Both the position numbers and the translations under genes were made by a program. Below the pieces are notes generated by a model. That model was given only the letters and a program-made list of their open reading frames with translations, did not search any database and was not told where the DNA came from. DNA of 64,000 nt from JBFGJH01 sp041586155 (GTDB lineage: Bacteria; Actinomycetota; Acidimicrobiia; Spongiisociales; JAENVV01), in contig JBFHAT010000011.1 in NCBI GenBank assembly GCA_041586155.1, positions 12,533 to 76,532 on the forward strand, given 5' to 3'. Below, piece by piece: positions 42,444 through 49,768 of this stretch (position 1 is its first letter; each line of letters begins with the position of its first letter).

Positions 42444-42466
42444 CCCCCCGCCGTCGAGGCGGGGGG
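42444..42466. repeat. GC-rich hairpin
   Basis: CCCCCCGCC (42444-42452) pairs with GGCGGGGGG (42458-42466) around GTCGA, within a low-complexity region to about 42510. It lies 3' of a convergent gene end (42548). No T-run follows on either strand. Confidence 0.6.
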
Positions 42467-42547
42467 AAGGTACCGCAGGCCGCCGTCAGGCGGACTGGGG
42501 TAGGGGGGACTTCGGGTCGGTGAATTGTGCAGGCGAGGCGACCAGCG

Positions 42548-42862
42548 CTAGGCGCCAGCAGAGCCGACCACGCGCAGCGAGCTGGGATGGACACTCTCAC
42601 AAAGCTCCATCACGCTCGACCAGAGCTCCTGAAACTCGGCCGACGCCATCCACTCCTGCACCTGCTCGGGATCAGAAACCGGGGCGAACGACACGTACCG
42701 TCCTGGTTCGCTGGGATCTTCCAGCAGAACGGCTCCCCGTTCATGAGGGAGCTTCTGCGCAAGCCAATCGCCCGACGCCTGCCACGCTTCGACGAACTCC
42801 TCCGAGGCGCCTGGCTTCACGACCCAGGTCCCAAGCCGGAACATCTGTCCAATGTCCTCCAT
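42548..42862 (-). CDS. Antibiotic-biosynthesis-monooxygenase-like (ABM fold) protein
   Basis: 104 residues with the ABM/dimeric alpha-beta barrel pattern: MFRLGTWVVKPGASEEFVEAWQASGDWLAQ, GAVLLEDPSEPGRYVSFAPVSDPEQVQEWMASAEFQELW and a short C-terminal strand. The chosen ATG at 42862 has GGGAGG upstream; the longer frame crosses tRNA-Ser and repeats. Such single-domain proteins include quinol monooxygenases and heme enzymes, but no specific residue decides this one. It lies between two tRNA-Ser/repeat loci. Confidence 0.78.
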   Translation of the reverse strand: MEDIGQMFRLGTWVVKPGASEEFVEAWQASGDWLAQKLPHERGAVLLEDPSEPGRYVSFAPVSDPEQVQEWMASAEFQELWSSVMELCESVHPSSLRVVGSAGA

Positions 42863-42941
42863 GCGCAACCTCCCAGGTTGTCGACCTCTACGGTACGCGT
42901 CGAGAAGTACAGCTCCCTGCCTCCTTTGTACACTGCCCATC

Positions 42942-43029
42942 GGAGGGATGGCCGAGCGGTCGAAGGCGCCAGTCTTGAAAACTGGTGGGCTCCTCGTGGG
43001 TCCCGTGGGTTCGAATCCCACTCCCTCCG
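42942..43029 (+). tRNA. tRNA-Ser(TGA)
   Basis: 88-nt class II tRNA: acceptor GGAGGGA with TCCCTCC, anticodon stem CCAGT/ACTGG around CTTGAAA giving TGA, variable arm around GGGCTCCTCGTGGGTCCC, T-arm GTGGGTTCGAATCCCAC. CCA not encoded. A complete repeat unit starts 9 nt downstream. Confidence 0.97.
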
Positions 43030-43038
43030 CTCTGTCTC

Positions 43039-43159
43039 TGGCGGCGGACTTTGGGTCCGGCCTCTCGCCGCATGTGCTTTGAGTTGGGATGTGCGCAGAG
43101 GTATCGCACCGGACCCAAACAGACGCCGGTCCGCCGCATTTTCTGGCAGGTCGACTCTG
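43039..43159. repeat. Hairpin-repeat unit plus partial left arm
   Basis: Complete unit: GGCGGAC (43043-43049) with GTCCGCC (43129-43135); TTTGGGTCCGG (43050-43060) with CCGGACCCAAA (43109-43119); CAGACGCCG between. A partial AGGTCGACT left arm follows near 43148 and is interrupted by the twin hairpins. Another left-arm fragment (GGCGGACCGACTTTGGTCC) is near 43254. Confidence 0.9.
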
Positions 43160-43204
43160 CGTGCTTGCTGCGCAAGCACGTTTCGAGAACGCTTTGCGTT
43201 CTCG
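43160..43204. repeat. Twin triloop hairpins (second copy)
   Basis: CGTGCTTGC-TGC-GCAAGCACG at 43160-43180 and CGAGAACGC-TTT-GCGTTCTCG at 43184-43204. Stems match the 42365-42408 copy; loops differ. Sequence from 43205 to 43374 has no supported gene. Confidence 0.85.
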
Positions 43205-43374
43205 TGAATACAAGGGTGGGCGCTTCGCCGGATGGTCCCTGTCCTTCAGTCGTGGCGGACCGACTTTGGTCCTGGCCTCGCCGCCGTGTGCTTTATCCAC
43301 GCAAACGGACTGAAGTACCGCAGCTCGCCGGGAGGCGACACAGGAAGGCGGATCACCGCCGTCCCCTTGACTCC

Positions 43375-43704
43375 TCAGCTGACCGGTTCGGGGATCCGGA
43401 TCGCTGCCGTGAGGCCTTCGAAGGCTTCTGGGCGGAGCCGATAATGCACCCACGTTCCTTCCTTGCGGCGGTCAACCAGGCCGGCATCGCTGAGCACTCG
43501 CAGATGGTGCGACACGGTCGGCTGGGAGACGTCCAGGGCCTCTGGTAGATCACACACACACGCCTCCAGATCGGGGCGTGCCGCCAGCATCGACACCAAC
43601 TTGAGTCGGGTGGGATCGGCCAGCGCCTTCAGGCGCCGGGCCAGGTCGTCGGCATCGGCCTGGTGGAGCACCTCCGAGACCATCGGTTGACAACAGGCGG
43701 ACAT
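43375..43704 (-). CDS. arsR: ArsR/SmtB-family repressor
   Basis: 109-residue winged-helix metalloid sensor. An N-terminal Cys pair (MSACCQP) and ACVCDLPEALDVSQPTVSHHLRVLSDAGLV, with the Cys-Val-Cys of arsenite-sensing ArsR in front of the recognition helices, are present. A promoter TTGTCT-17-TATAAT ends so that transcription would begin at or near the ATG, making the mRNA probably leaderless. It is divergent from an ArsI-type lyase and shares a palindromic operator with it. The metalloid specificity is inferred from cysteines and neighbour. Confidence 0.9.
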   Translation of the reverse strand: MSACCQPMVSEVLHQADADDLARRLKALADPTRLKLVSMLAARPDLEACVCDLPEALDVSQPTVSHHLRVLSDAGLVDRRKEGTWVHYRLRPEAFEGLTAAIRIPEPVS

Positions 43705-43710
43705 ACGACG

Positions 43711-43749
43711 ATTATATCGATTGACATCTATATAGACAAGTGTCAATAT
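43711..43749. promoter_or_regulatory. Divergent arsR/arsI promoter and operator
   Basis: ATTGACA (43720-43726) and TGTCAAT (43741-43747) form a perfect inverted repeat with a 14-bp centre. Rightward promoter: TTGACA 43721-43726, 17 bp, CAATAT 43744-43749. Leftward promoter: TTGTCT 43739-43734, 17 bp, TATAAT 43716-43711. A repressor bound to the repeat would block both. Confidence 0.75.
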
Positions 43750-43801
43750 ATGCGTCGACATACATGGCACTCAAGCTCTTGCCACGATCGAGGAGACTGC
43801 G

Positions 43802-44209
43802 ATGGGACGCCTGCAATTGGCCCTGAACGTTGATGACATCGAGGAGGCTACGGCCTTCTACGCGAAGCTGTTCGGCACCCAGCCCAGCAAACGCCGGCCC
43901 GGCTACGCCAACTTCGCGCTCGACGATCCCAGCTTGAAGCTGGTCCTGATCGAGAAAGCTGGCTCCGGAGGCACGTTGAACCATCTGGGAGTCGAGGTGC
44001 CGTCCACCGATGACGTGACAGCCCATCACGCTCGGGTCACCTCATCCGGGTTGAGTGTCGTGGCCGAGGAGACCGAGGTCGACTGTTGTTATGCCGTACA
44101 AAACAAGTTCTGGCTCACCGACCCGGACGGAGCAGAGTGGGAGTACTACACGGTCCTCGGCGACGGCGAGCAGCCTGCCACAGCAACGTCCGACGCAGCG
44201 TGCTGTTGA
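43802..44209 (+). CDS. arsI: ArsI/CadI-family glyoxalase-fold protein
   Basis: 135-residue vicinal-oxygen-chelate protein: QLALNVDDIEEATAFYAKLFG at the start, LNHLGVEV, and the family signature DCCYAVQNKFWLTDPDGAEWEYYTVLGD with the vicinal Cys pair. A second CC closes the protein. ArsI members cleave the C-As bond of trivalent methylarsenicals; CadI members are cadmium-induced. The divergent ArsR with CVCDL supports a metalloid role. The ATG has GAGGAG upstream. Confidence 0.88.
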   Translation: MGRLQLALNVDDIEEATAFYAKLFGTQPSKRRPGYANFALDDPSLKLVLIEKAGSGGTLNHLGVEVPSTDDVTAHHARVTSSGLSVVAEETEVDCCYAVQNKFWLTDPDGAEWEYYTVLGDGEQPATATSDAACC

Positions 44210-44258
44210 TCGACGGCCGGGGATACCAACGAGCCGCTCCGGTTGCGGGGATGGCGTG

Positions 44259-44513
44259 ATGACCGGGCCGGCCATCACGATGTACGGGGCCGATTGGTGC
44301 TCCGATTGCCTCCGCTCCAAAGCGCTGCTCGACGAACGAGACGTCGAATACCGCTATGTCGATTTGGAGCGGCAGCCAGACCAGCTTGATGAGGTGCTGA
44401 AACGCAACGACGGACGCCGAATGATTCCGGTGATCGTGTTTCCGGACGGCTCCCACCTCACCGAGCCGACCGACGAGCAATTGGCGAAGAAGCTGACGTC
44501 CATCGACCTCTGA
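44259..44513 (+). CDS. Glutaredoxin-like protein (mycoredoxin type)
   Basis: 84-residue thioredoxin-fold protein with YGADWCSDCLRSKALLDE giving the CxxC redox site, cis-Pro in RMIPVIVFPDGSHLTEPT, and no extra domains. Size and motif context match actinobacterial mycoredoxins and NrdH-type glutaredoxins, although SD between the cysteines is unusual. It starts 50 bp after arsI on the same strand, so probably shares its promoter and supplies thiol reduction in metalloid stress. The longer in-frame extension overlaps arsI and is not protein-like. Confidence 0.85.
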   Translation: MTGPAITMYGADWCSDCLRSKALLDERDVEYRYVDLERQPDQLDEVLKRNDGRRMIPVIVFPDGSHLTEPTDEQLAKKLTSIDL

Positions 44514-44540
44514 CGGCAAGGCGGCCGCAGAGGACGGAGA

Positions 44541-45497
44541 TCAGTAGCCGCGCTGTTTGTCAACGAGATGGAGCAGGTCGGCACCCGCCCGATAGCGCGC
44601 CAGATTCTCGGCGAAGAGTTGCACGAGTCTGGCGTTGCTGTCGCCAACATCGCCGGAATTGTGTGGCGTGATCAGAACGTTGGGTGTGGTCCACCATGGG
44701 CTGTCTTCGTCGAGCGGTTCACCCTGGAACACGTCGAGCGCTGCGCCTGCGAGCTGGTCGCGCCGGAGGGCCGCTTGTAGATCGGCTTCGACCACCGAGT
44801 CTCCCCTTCCGACGTTGACGAACCAGGCCGAGGTGGGGAGGGCTTCCCACGTCGGCATCGCCAGCATTCCCTCCGTGTCAGGTGTGTTGGGCAACACGGC
44901 GATCAGCCAATCGGCGCCTCCGAGCGCTGGATGATCGGGACTCCACTCTTCGATCCGGCCGAACTCGACATCTCGACGAGACGTCGTGCCGAACAGGGTG
45001 AGGTCGACGTCCAAGCGTCCGAGTTTGCGAGCGATCGCCCTGCCGATCCTGCCGGCTCCGACGATGACTGCGTTCGTTCCGGCGAGTCTCCGACCCTCGA
45101 AGAACTCCCACCGCGCTGCACGCTGGGCGGACCAGGAGCGGGGAAAGTCTTTGCTCACCGCGAGCAGGATGCCCGCTACGTGCTCCGCGATCGGTTCGTC
45201 GAAGACGCCGGCGGCGTTGGTCACGAGCACATCCGACTCCACCAGGCGAGGGAAGAGCAGCGAGTCGACCCCGGCAGCGCACCACTGAATCCACCGAAGG
45301 TTCGAAGCGTGGTCCCACGCCTGCTCGATGGCGCGGTCCCGAAACCCGAACCCGAACAAGACCTCGGCCCCGTCTAGGGCGGAGGCCAGTGCCTCCGGCC
45401 CTTTGACGACTCGCAGCTCGACACCGGGCAGATCGGTCAACCCCGGCAGTTTCTCGATGTTGCGTACACCTTCGACGATCACGGGAAAGTCCGGCAT
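44541..45497 (-). CDS. D-isomer 2-hydroxyacid dehydrogenase family protein
   Basis: 318 residues. The NAD-binding motif is VIVGAGRIGRAIARKLG, and the catalytic triad is present as Arg in VNVGRGDSVVE, Glu in LDVFQGEPLDE and His in LITPHNSGD. The substrate half has WIQWCAAGVDSLLFP. The sequence resembles glyoxylate/hydroxypyruvate reductase A-like members. The gene converges with the glutaredoxin. Substrate not determined. Confidence 0.88.
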   Translation of the reverse strand: MPDFPVIVEGVRNIEKLPGLTDLPGVELRVVKGPEALASALDGAEVLFGFGFRDRAIEQAWDHASNLRWIQWCAAGVDSLLFPRLVESDVLVTNAAGVFDEPIAEHVAGILLAVSKDFPRSWSAQRAARWEFFEGRRLAGTNAVIVGAGRIGRAIARKLGRLDVDLTLFGTTSRRDVEFGRIEEWSPDHPALGGADWLIAVLPNTPDTEGMLAMPTWEALPTSAWFVNVGRGDSVVEADLQAALRRDQLAGAALDVFQGEPLDEDSPWWTTPNVLITPHNSGDVGDSNARLVQLFAENLARYRAGADLLHLVDKQRGY

Positions 45498-45533
45498 GCC
45501 TCCAGTTCAGCAGGCTCCGTGCCGGGCCGCAGA

Positions 45534-46406
45534 TCAGGTGTCGCAGCCGTTCTCCCCGGGCAGCAGCGGGCGCATGGGCAGGAACACGAGTTCGCCGTCG
45601 ACGTCCCAGGAGGTTGCTTGGTTGGCCTCGCCGAGCGCCGCCAGCAATGTTGCAGCATCGGCGCCGTCTACTACCCCGCACGGCAAGCCGAACGGACTGG
45701 GCGGGAACTCGCGAGGGTCGGTGGCGAGAGGCCAGGGGAGTTCGTTGGCGAACTGCGGATCGGTGAAACCGCCGTCCGACACGTACACCTGCACCCGATC
45801 GGGTTGGTGGGGAGTGCCCTCGCCGGTGAAAGCGAGGTTGTCGAGTGCCGCCAGCAGGGCTTGCAACGCTTGCACGTCGCGGTTCTCTGTGTTGGCGATA
45901 CCCAGCGCATATACGGCGAAGCGGTGAATACCGCTCTCATCTCGATAGAGGAACACCGTGTCGGGGGCATCTGCGACTGTGGCGCTGGCGTCGACGTTGT
46001 GCTCGTCACGGACATCGGGCAGGCCGGCGTCGCTGATCAGGCGGGCGAGCTTGTCGAGCTCTTCGTCGGTGAGCTCTCGTTCCAGATAGCCGGGATTGGC
46101 CGGCGCCGGATAGATCGCCGGAACTGGGGCCTGCCAGATCATCCGGCCGTCACCGGTGACCACGTATGAGGGGCCCGCGGTCAGCAAGAAGTCGACCGGA
46201 ACGAATCCGCCTTCGACCTTGACCGTCAGCAGAGCCTCATCCTCGCCGAGCGCTGGTAGGTTCGACGATGGTTGCGAATCAGGCGACGACGAAGACGTCG
46301 TGGTTGTCGTTGCGTCAGGATCTCCGTCCGATGTGGTCGTGGACGCAGACGTTCCGCAGGCCGAGACACCGATTGCGACTACCAGCAAGGCAAAGGCGGA
46401 GCGCAT
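45534..46406 (-). CDS. Putative lipoprotein
   Basis: 290 residues. A lipobox VSACG at the end of the signal peptide (about residue 17) leads to a Thr/Ser linker to about residue 50. The globular part has LLTVKVEGGFVPVDFLLTAGPSYVVTGDGRMIWQ, LTDEELDKLARLISDAGL, and VQVYVSDGGF, with a Cys in LPCGVV and one in ENGCDT that may pair. I do not recognise the family. It is followed by the dehydrogenase on the same strand. Confidence 0.75.
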   Translation of the reverse strand: MRSAFALLVVAIGVSACGTSASTTTSDGDPDATTTTTSSSSPDSQPSSNLPALGEDEALLTVKVEGGFVPVDFLLTAGPSYVVTGDGRMIWQAPVPAIYPAPANPGYLERELTDEELDKLARLISDAGLPDVRDEHNVDASATVADAPDTVFLYRDESGIHRFAVYALGIANTENRDVQALQALLAALDNLAFTGEGTPHQPDRVQVYVSDGGFTDPQFANELPWPLATDPREFPPSPFGLPCGVVDGADAATLLAALGEANQATSWDVDGELVFLPMRPLLPGENGCDT

Positions 46407-46444
46407 GGCCTTCTGACGTCGCCGGCCCGCGGTTCGTTCCCTGC

Positions 46445-46858
46445 TCAGCGAATCGGGACGATCAGCACCGGCACTTCACTCGCCCGAACGACCCGTTCGG
46501 TCACGGAGCCGAGCATCCATCGCTGTACCCCGGACCGTCCCCGCGAGGCCATGACGATCAACCGACATCCCTCGGCCTTGGCTGTATCGATGATGGTTCC
46601 CGGTACTTGCTCGTCTTCCACGACGACAACACGGGTCGGGACCGTTGCCGACGCCGCGACGCCGGCGACCTGGGCGTCGATGGCTTGGCGCTCGGTGACA
46701 TGCTCGGACTCGGCGATGGGCCTGAACGCATGCAACATCGCATGGTCGACGACCACGAAAACGATCAACCCGTCGTCCAGGAATTCGGCCAGCTGGTTGG
46801 CGTGCGCCAGGGCGCGCTCGCTCGCCTGAGACAAATCGACGGGTACCAGGATGCTCAT
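46445..46858 (-). CDS. Universal stress protein (single UspA domain)
   Basis: 137 residues: SILVPVDLSQASERALAHANQLA at the start and the ATP-binding signature GxxGxxxxxxxxxG(S) in VMASRGRSGVQRWMLGSVTERVVRASEVPVLIV. ATP-binding type. Cellular role unspecified. It lies between a lipoprotein and a glucosidase, 58 bp after the latter. Confidence 0.9.
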   Translation of the reverse strand: MSILVPVDLSQASERALAHANQLAEFLDDGLIVFVVVDHAMLHAFRPIAESEHVTERQAIDAQVAGVAASATVPTRVVVVEDEQVPGTIIDTAKAEGCRLIVMASRGRSGVQRWMLGSVTERVVRASEVPVLIVPIR

Positions 46859-46916
46859 CGGTGCCTTCCTCTCGGCTCTGGCCGTAGGCTAGGCGGAGGG
46901 GCCGTGTCCGCGCCGA

Positions 46917-49475
46917 TCACAGCAACTTGGCGATCAGGGCCGTCCAACCCGTCTGGTGGGAAGCTCCCAAACCGCGTCCGGTCTCCGCGTCGAAGTACTC
47001 GTGGAACATCAGCAGCGGGTCGGAACGGCTGTCGAAGAACGTGCTCCCCCCATAAACAGGCCTAACCCCGTTGTTCATTGCGAACAGCGACGTCAGCCGA
47101 TGGGCGAGGTGGTCTGCGACGGCCCCGAGCGTGAGGTAGGCACCTGATCCGGTCGGGAACTCCACGGTGAATGTGTCGCCGTAGAAGGCGTGGTATTCCC
47201 GCAACGCTTCGATGATCAGATAGTTCAGCGGGAGCCAGATCGGTCCACGCCAGTTCGAGTTCCCGCCAAACAAACCCGAGCTGCTCTCGCCGGGCTCGTA
47301 GGCAACCGTGTAGGTGAGCCCGTCGGCGGCAAAGATGTACGGAGCCGAGTGAGACCGCGCCATCGAGCGGATTCCGAATGGCGACAAGAACTCCTCCGGA
47401 TCCAGAAGGACCTTCAGCACGGTCTGCAGCTGGGTCTCGTCGAGCACAGACAACAATCGTCGTCCCTGGCGGACCCGAGTCCGTGCCGCCATGGTCCGCC
47501 CTGCTCCTGCCTCATATTCGGCGACCAAACGACTGAACGCGCGCAAAGCGCCAGTTGACTCTTCGTCGACGATCTCAACAGCCACCAGCGGTAGCAGTCC
47601 GACCATCGATTTGACCCTGAGCTGGTGAAACGACCCGTCCGGCAGATGCAGCACATCGAAGAAGAAGCCCGACTCTGGGTCCCATAGGCAGTGCTCGTCC
47701 AGGTTCATCGCCGCTGCGATCTGGTCGAAATGGCGAAGGAAGCGCATCGCCAGCGTCTCGTAGCGACTGTCCCCTTCGGCAAGGAGCAATGCCATCTTGA
47801 GCAGCCCAAGGGTGTAGAAGGCCATCCAGGCCGTGCCGTCGGACTGATCGATGTGGCCACCGAGCGGTAGCGCCGACCGGTCGAAGATCGAGATGTTGTC
47901 GAGGCCCAAGAATCCGCCCTGGAAGATGTTGTTGCCATCGACGTCCTTGCGGTTCTGCCACCACGTGTAGTTGAGGCTGAGGAGGTAGAACAGGTTTCCC
48001 AGCCAACGCCGGTCCCCCTCGCCCCGGCGGAGGCGATCGGCTTCATACACCTTGCGCGCCGCCCAAGCCATCACCGGCGGGTTGACGTTCCCGAAGTCCC
48101 ATTCGTAGGCGGGCAACTGACCGTTGGGGTGCAGGTAACGGTCGCCGGTGACCAACTCCAGGTTCGCTTTGGCAAAGTCGGCGTCGAGGTCGGCGAATGG
48201 CACGCAGTGGAACGCCAAATCCCATGTGGCATACCATGGGTACTCCCAGGCATCAGGCATCGACAAGACGTCGAAGTTACGGATGTGGCGCCAATCGGCG
48301 TTGCGGATCCTGCCGCGATCGGGAGGCGGCGGTGGACCGGCCGGGTCACCGTCCAGCCACTGGCCGACGTCGAAGTAGTACAGCTGCTTGGTCCACACCA
48401 GTCCCGCATAGGCTTGGCGCCGCACGGACGCTCGCTCGCGATCGATGGGACCGAACGCCGCATAGAAGGCGTTGGCGTCGGCGCGACGCTGTGCCACCAC
48501 GGCGGTCCAATCCGCAGGTGCAACTGCGTCGCTGGGCGCCAACAGCGTCTCGAGGGCGACCGTGGCGCCTGCCTCAACGAGCAAACGGTGGACTGCCCCT
48601 GCCTTGGTGCCCGTAAGACCGGGATTGACCGCGTCTGCGTCCCCGTCGGTGAGGTACCGATGGAACGCGTCTTTGAAGTAGCCGGGAGCCGGTTGGCCGA
48701 ACCCAGCAGGGTTGGTTTCGTTCTCGGTGAAGACCACCTCGGTCGCATCTGGGGTGTGCCAAGAGAAGTGTTCGCCATCGAACTCGGCAGTGATGACGTC
48801 GCTTTCCGCCCGCAACGACGGTCGCTCCGGCGTTTCTCCGCGCGGCCCGCGCTCGTAGCCCCAGCTCCACGTGTTGCGAAACCAGATCGTGGGAACCACG
48901 GTCAGTGGGGCCGCCACCTCGCCCCGGTTGGTGACCTCCACTCGGAGCACGAGTTGATCCGGCGACGCTTTGGCGTAGGTCAACTCCACGTCGAAATACC
49001 CGTGGTCGAAGACGCCGGTGTCCTCGATCTCGAGTTCCGGCTCCGTGCGCGAGCGCCGGCGGTTGCCCTCGACGAGTGCCTCATACGGAAACGGCTCGAT
49101 GGGGTAGAGGTAGCGCATCGTGGCATACGACGCGGAGGGAGTGGCGTCGGTGTAGAAGTACAGCTCCTTGACATCTTCGCCATGGTTCCCTTCCGGGTTG
49201 CTGAGCCCGAACAACCGCTCCTTGAGGATCGGATCGCGGTGGTTCCACAGCGCAACAGCCATGCACAGTCGCTGGCGGTCGTCGCAGAACCCGCCCAATC
49301 CATCTTCATTCCAGCGGTAGGTGCGCCAGCGAGCATGGTCGTGGGGGAACGACTGCCAGGCATCGCCGTTGGCCGAGTAATCCTCCCGAACGGTGCCCCA
49401 CGCCCTCTCAGCCAGATAGGGGCCCCAACGCCGCCACAGTGGCGAGGAGAGTCGCTGGCGCTCCGGGTCGGACAT
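46917..49475 (-). CDS. MGH1-like glycoside hydrolase (GH63-type glucosidase)
   Basis: 852 residues in the large bacterial GH63/MGH1-like group. It begins RWGPYLAERAWGTVREDYSANGDAWQSFPHDHARWRTYRWNEDG, has an N-terminal beta domain to about 300, and an (alpha/alpha)6 barrel with MPDAWEYPWYATWDLAFHCVPFADLDADFAK, QLPAYEWDFGNVNPPVMAWA and GGNSNWRGPIWLPLNYLIIEALR. The Asp in WDLAFH and the region near the C-terminal SSTFFDSRSDPLL-like turn are candidate catalytic sites. No signal peptide, so it acts on a cytosolic glucoside. Start at the inner ATG, MSDPERQRL. Confidence 0.87.
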   Translation of the reverse strand: MSDPERQRLSSPLWRRWGPYLAERAWGTVREDYSANGDAWQSFPHDHARWRTYRWNEDGLGGFCDDRQRLCMAVALWNHRDPILKERLFGLSNPEGNHGEDVKELYFYTDATPSASYATMRYLYPIEPFPYEALVEGNRRRSRTEPELEIEDTGVFDHGYFDVELTYAKASPDQLVLRVEVTNRGEVAAPLTVVPTIWFRNTWSWGYERGPRGETPERPSLRAESDVITAEFDGEHFSWHTPDATEVVFTENETNPAGFGQPAPGYFKDAFHRYLTDGDADAVNPGLTGTKAGAVHRLLVEAGATVALETLLAPSDAVAPADWTAVVAQRRADANAFYAAFGPIDRERASVRRQAYAGLVWTKQLYYFDVGQWLDGDPAGPPPPPDRGRIRNADWRHIRNFDVLSMPDAWEYPWYATWDLAFHCVPFADLDADFAKANLELVTGDRYLHPNGQLPAYEWDFGNVNPPVMAWAARKVYEADRLRRGEGDRRWLGNLFYLLSLNYTWWQNRKDVDGNNIFQGGFLGLDNISIFDRSALPLGGHIDQSDGTAWMAFYTLGLLKMALLLAEGDSRYETLAMRFLRHFDQIAAAMNLDEHCLWDPESGFFFDVLHLPDGSFHQLRVKSMVGLLPLVAVEIVDEESTGALRAFSRLVAEYEAGAGRTMAARTRVRQGRRLLSVLDETQLQTVLKVLLDPEEFLSPFGIRSMARSHSAPYIFAADGLTYTVAYEPGESSSGLFGGNSNWRGPIWLPLNYLIIEALREYHAFYGDTFTVEFPTGSGAYLTLGAVADHLAHRLTSLFAMNNGVRPVYGGSTFFDSRSDPLLMFHEYFDAETGRGLGASHQTGWTALIAKLL

Positions 49476-49551
49476 CGGGCGAGACTCTAGGCCCACAGGG
49501 CTCAATCTCGGGTACTGTGACGCCGATACAAACGAGGATCACGCTCCATAC

Positions 49552-49712
49552 CAAGCGCCTGACCCCGCACGGGGTGACGAGGAAGAGGGAGTATCGAATA
49601 GCCTGCAAGGCAGGTGTCGGCGGATGCCCTCTCGGCTGGCACGGTCGTGACGGATGGAACAAAACCCGCTGGTGACGGCGGGGACAGAAACCATTCGACG
49701 TGCGAGGTGGGT
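49552..49712 (+). ncRNA. glmS ribozyme riboswitch
   Basis: The leader of glmS has the ribozyme signature in order: AGCGCC at 49554-49559 with the expected cleavage before G49555, GACGAGG at 49576-49582, AGAGGG (49584-49589) pairing with CCCTCT (49627-49632), GTATCGA after the first arm, TCGGCGGATGCC at 49617-49628, and a late hairpin CCCGC/GCGGG (49665, 49678) after ACAAAA. The family binds glucosamine-6-phosphate and cuts its own mRNA. Recognition is from memory of the consensus; pairings were checked by eye. Confidence 0.85.
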
Positions 49713-49768
49713 TCGACCCGGATCGCCTCGGCTCGCGTGTGATCCTCCATCAACGAAAGGGTTCGCAC

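Noticed and set aside
42444..42466. Terminator for the gene ending at 42548
   Set aside because: The stem is strong but lacks a T-run on the minus strand and lies 80 bp beyond the stop, so I list it only as a hairpin.
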